NCBI RefSeq assembly: GCF_001644665.1
Contig: NZ_CP011393.1
Coordinates: 1,634,001 to 1,698,000 of the forward strand
Origin: Fervidobacterium pennivorans
GTDB taxonomy: Bacteria > Thermotogota > Thermotogae > Thermotogales > Fervidobacteriaceae
Direction of reading: 5' to 3'
Length of the DNA: 64,000 nucleotides
Part shown: piece by piece, positions 62,683 through 64,000 of the stretch
Layout: the number at the start of each line of letters is the position of its first letter
Numbering within the stretch: position 1 is the stretch's first letter
Made by a program: the position numbers and the translations under genes
Notes under the pieces: model-generated
What the model was told of the DNA's origin: nothing
The model's input: the letters and a program-made list of their open reading frames with translations, nothing else
Databases searched by the model: none

Positions 62683-63738
62683 ATGGCAAAAACGGAATCA
62701 AAAACCTTGGGAGTTATAGAAAGAAACTTACTAAATAGAGTAAAAAATGCTTTAGTTAGTGTTTTGCTTATATTTTTAATTGGAACCTTGTACTACTGGC
62801 TGTTTGAAGGTTACTCACTTACAGATGCTATTTTCTTTGTTGGAATAACCATATCGACAGTTGGTTATGGAATGCATGAGCAACTTTCAGCGTTTGGTAA
62901 GTTTTTTACTGTGATGCTTATATTTGCTGGTTTATCAGTTGTTTTGTATAACGTGTCGTATGTAACAGCTCTGCTAGTTGAGGGTGAATTAATCAAACTG
63001 ATGAAACAAAAAAGAGTGGAAAGAAAGGTGTCAAAGATGAAGGACCATGTAATTGTTGTTGGAGCTGGAAACATAGGAACAAAGGTTATAAATCAGTTGT
63101 TAAGGTTGAACGAACCGGTTGTTGCAATAGACAGCCTTGTGACTGAAGAAGAGCTTAGGGAAAAAATAACCGACAGTTCAAAAACAAATAACGTAGTTTT
63201 TGTAAAGGGCGATGCAACGAGCGAAGAAGTATTATTAAGGGCTGGTATCAAGCAAGCGAGGGCTCTTGTTACCACTTTACCAAACGATGCACTCAACATC
63301 TTTGTTACCCTGACTGCTAAGAACTTGAATCCAAACATATACGTCGTTTCGAATATATCGAATATATCGAATCTAACAAAATTCATTTACGCAGGGGTAG
63401 ACCATCCTATTGCAACAGCAGAAATAGCGGGGTTAAAGATTGTCGAAGCGCTGACTTTCCTCAAAAAGCGTGAAAATATTATAGATGTGCTAAACATATC
63501 AGACAAAGCCTTTCAGGTTGAAATAATTGATATAAAAAACACAAAACTTGCTGGTAAAAAGATAGAAGAATTGAAACTTAAGGAAAAGTACAGTGTTTAC
63601 ATCATTGGCTTGTTAAAAGACAAAGCTCTGGTCTTAGGTCCCTCAAAGAATGAGGTTTTGACAGATGATAGCAAAGCGGTCCTATTTGGTGAAGTAAACG
63701 GTCTTTCAAAGTTCAGAGAAGATTTTTTAAACACGTAA
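62683..63738 (+). CDS. Potassium channel with RCK (TrkA-N) domain
   Basis: 351 residues. Two membrane helices flank a K+ selectivity filter TVGYG (residues 59-63, in GITISTVGYGM). A cytoplasmic RCK domain follows with Rossmann motif GAGNIG (127-132), VFVKGDATSEEVLLRAGI and a TrkA-C region (about 265-350). This is the MthK/GsuK class of ligand-gated K+ channel. A stretch coding SNISNISNL arises from a 9-bp tandem repeat near 63352-63374. Confidence 0.92.
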   Translation: MAKTESKTLGVIERNLLNRVKNALVSVLLIFLIGTLYYWLFEGYSLTDAIFFVGITISTVGYGMHEQLSAFGKFFTVMLIFAGLSVVLYNVSYVTALLVEGELIKLMKQKRVERKVSKMKDHVIVVGAGNIGTKVINQLLRLNEPVVAIDSLVTEEELREKITDSSKTNNVVFVKGDATSEEVLLRAGIKQARALVTTLPNDALNIFVTLTAKNLNPNIYVVSNISNISNLTKFIYAGVDHPIATAEIAGLKIVEALTFLKKRENIIDVLNISDKAFQVEIIDIKNTKLAGKKIEELKLKEKYSVYIIGLLKDKALVLGPSKNEVLTDDSKAVLFGEVNGLSKFREDFLNT

Positions 63739-63791
63739 CAAAGTAAAAGTTATGAAAAATCACAAAAAGTACGGTTGGGAGGGAGCAAACG

Positions 63792-64000
63792 ATGAAGGCG
63801 AAAGCTCAGGCAAAGGGTTTGAAAACCATGACCATGGAATGGAATGGTGATGCTTTGATACTTATTGACCAACGAAGGCTTCCTTTTGAAGAAGTTTACG
63901 TAACTTGCGCAGACTATCGTGCAGTTGCGCTTGCTATAAAAGAAATGGTTGTACGAGGAGCTCCAGCTATAGGAGCAGCGGCGGCATTTGGATATGTGCT
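63792..64000 (+). CDS. mtnA: Methylthioribose-1-phosphate isomerase, 5' part
   Basis: The first 69 codons before the right edge. [23 protein letters not shown] followed by [16 protein letters not shown] is the MtnA/eIF2B-alpha signature. The enzyme converts methylthioribose-1-phosphate to the ribulose form in methionine salvage; aIF2B-like ribose-1,5-bisphosphate isomerases are the main alternative but the start of the sequence fits MtnA. Ribosome site GGGAGGGAG before the ATG. Confidence 0.88.
   Translation, partial: MKAKAQAKGLKTMTMEWNGDALILIDQRRLPFEEVYVTCADYRAVALAIKEMVVRGAPAIGAAAAFGYV

Noticed and set aside
63352..63374. Tandem TCGAATATA repeats in the K+ channel gene
   Set aside because: In frame, just over two copies, encoding SNISNISN; most simply replication slippage with no sign of function.

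Overview
The window looks like chromosome of an anaerobic, thermophilic member of the Thermotogota, most probably Fervidobacterium or a close relative. Support: an AT-rich genome with strong AGGAGG-type ribosome sites; Thermotoga-like ferredoxin, dihydrofolate reductase, DnaA and HU; secreted surface proteins with a C-terminal aromatic residue as expected of a toga/outer membrane; and a flagellar operon of the fliK-flgD-flgE-flbD-motAB-fliLMY type. The genus is inferred from remembered resemblance and was not checked by search.

Layout. 1-1.7 kb: minus-strand rsmH - ftsL-like - ftsI-like, cut by the left edge. 1.9-4.7 kb: minus-strand M55 peptidase - phosphate butyryltransferase - carbamate kinase, an amino-acid fermentation set. 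4.7-6.4 kb: an upstream region carrying a 10-bp phased array, then dnaA. 6.5-14.2 kb: ferredoxin; a BMP-type (nucleoside-like) ABC uptake operon led by an unknown 624-aa membrane protein; a YjbQ-family gene. 14.5 kb: HU. 14.8-21.8 kb: a minus-strand signalling operon (CHASE2 adenylate cyclase, degenerate HD-GYP protein, DUF3307 membrane protein, FecR-beta-barrel protein, GAF-HD-GYP protein). 22-23 kb: an IS6-like element. 23-26.3 kb: a second YjbQ paralogue, a PAS/AAA+ regulator and an MFS permease. 26.4-32 kb: three exported surface proteins (a lipoprotein, a propeller protein with a dockerin-like end, an Ig-like lipoprotein) with an IS-derived element between two of them. 32.2-37.3 kb: tRNA-Ala, groES-groEL behind a CIRCE operator, dihydrofolate reductase and an EF-G-like GTPase. 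37.4-48.6 kb: the flagellar operon. 48.7-57.4 kb: minus-strand uvrA, rdgB, hutI, a NusG-II protein, a Gx-type transporter and a family 1 beta-glucosidase, the last two split by a tandem IS array. 57.4-64 kb: mgtE, then leuS, a SurA-like chaperone, a K+ channel and the start of mtnA.

The most striking signal is the IS family. Two full 1059-bp copies and two shorter derivatives are present. In three independent insertions the element lies 23-24 nt upstream of a start codon, just 5' of the ribosome site, with its left end facing the gene and its transposase pointing away. That left end carries a possible outward promoter. At 50-51.5 kb the insertion clips the last residues of one gene and separates it from bglA, with which it can be reconstructed as having overlapped by ATGA. 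Other leads are the cyclase/FecR/HD operon, the unknown 624-aa partner of the ABC transporter, two mutually exclusive hairpins inside that operon, and the phased array upstream of dnaA.
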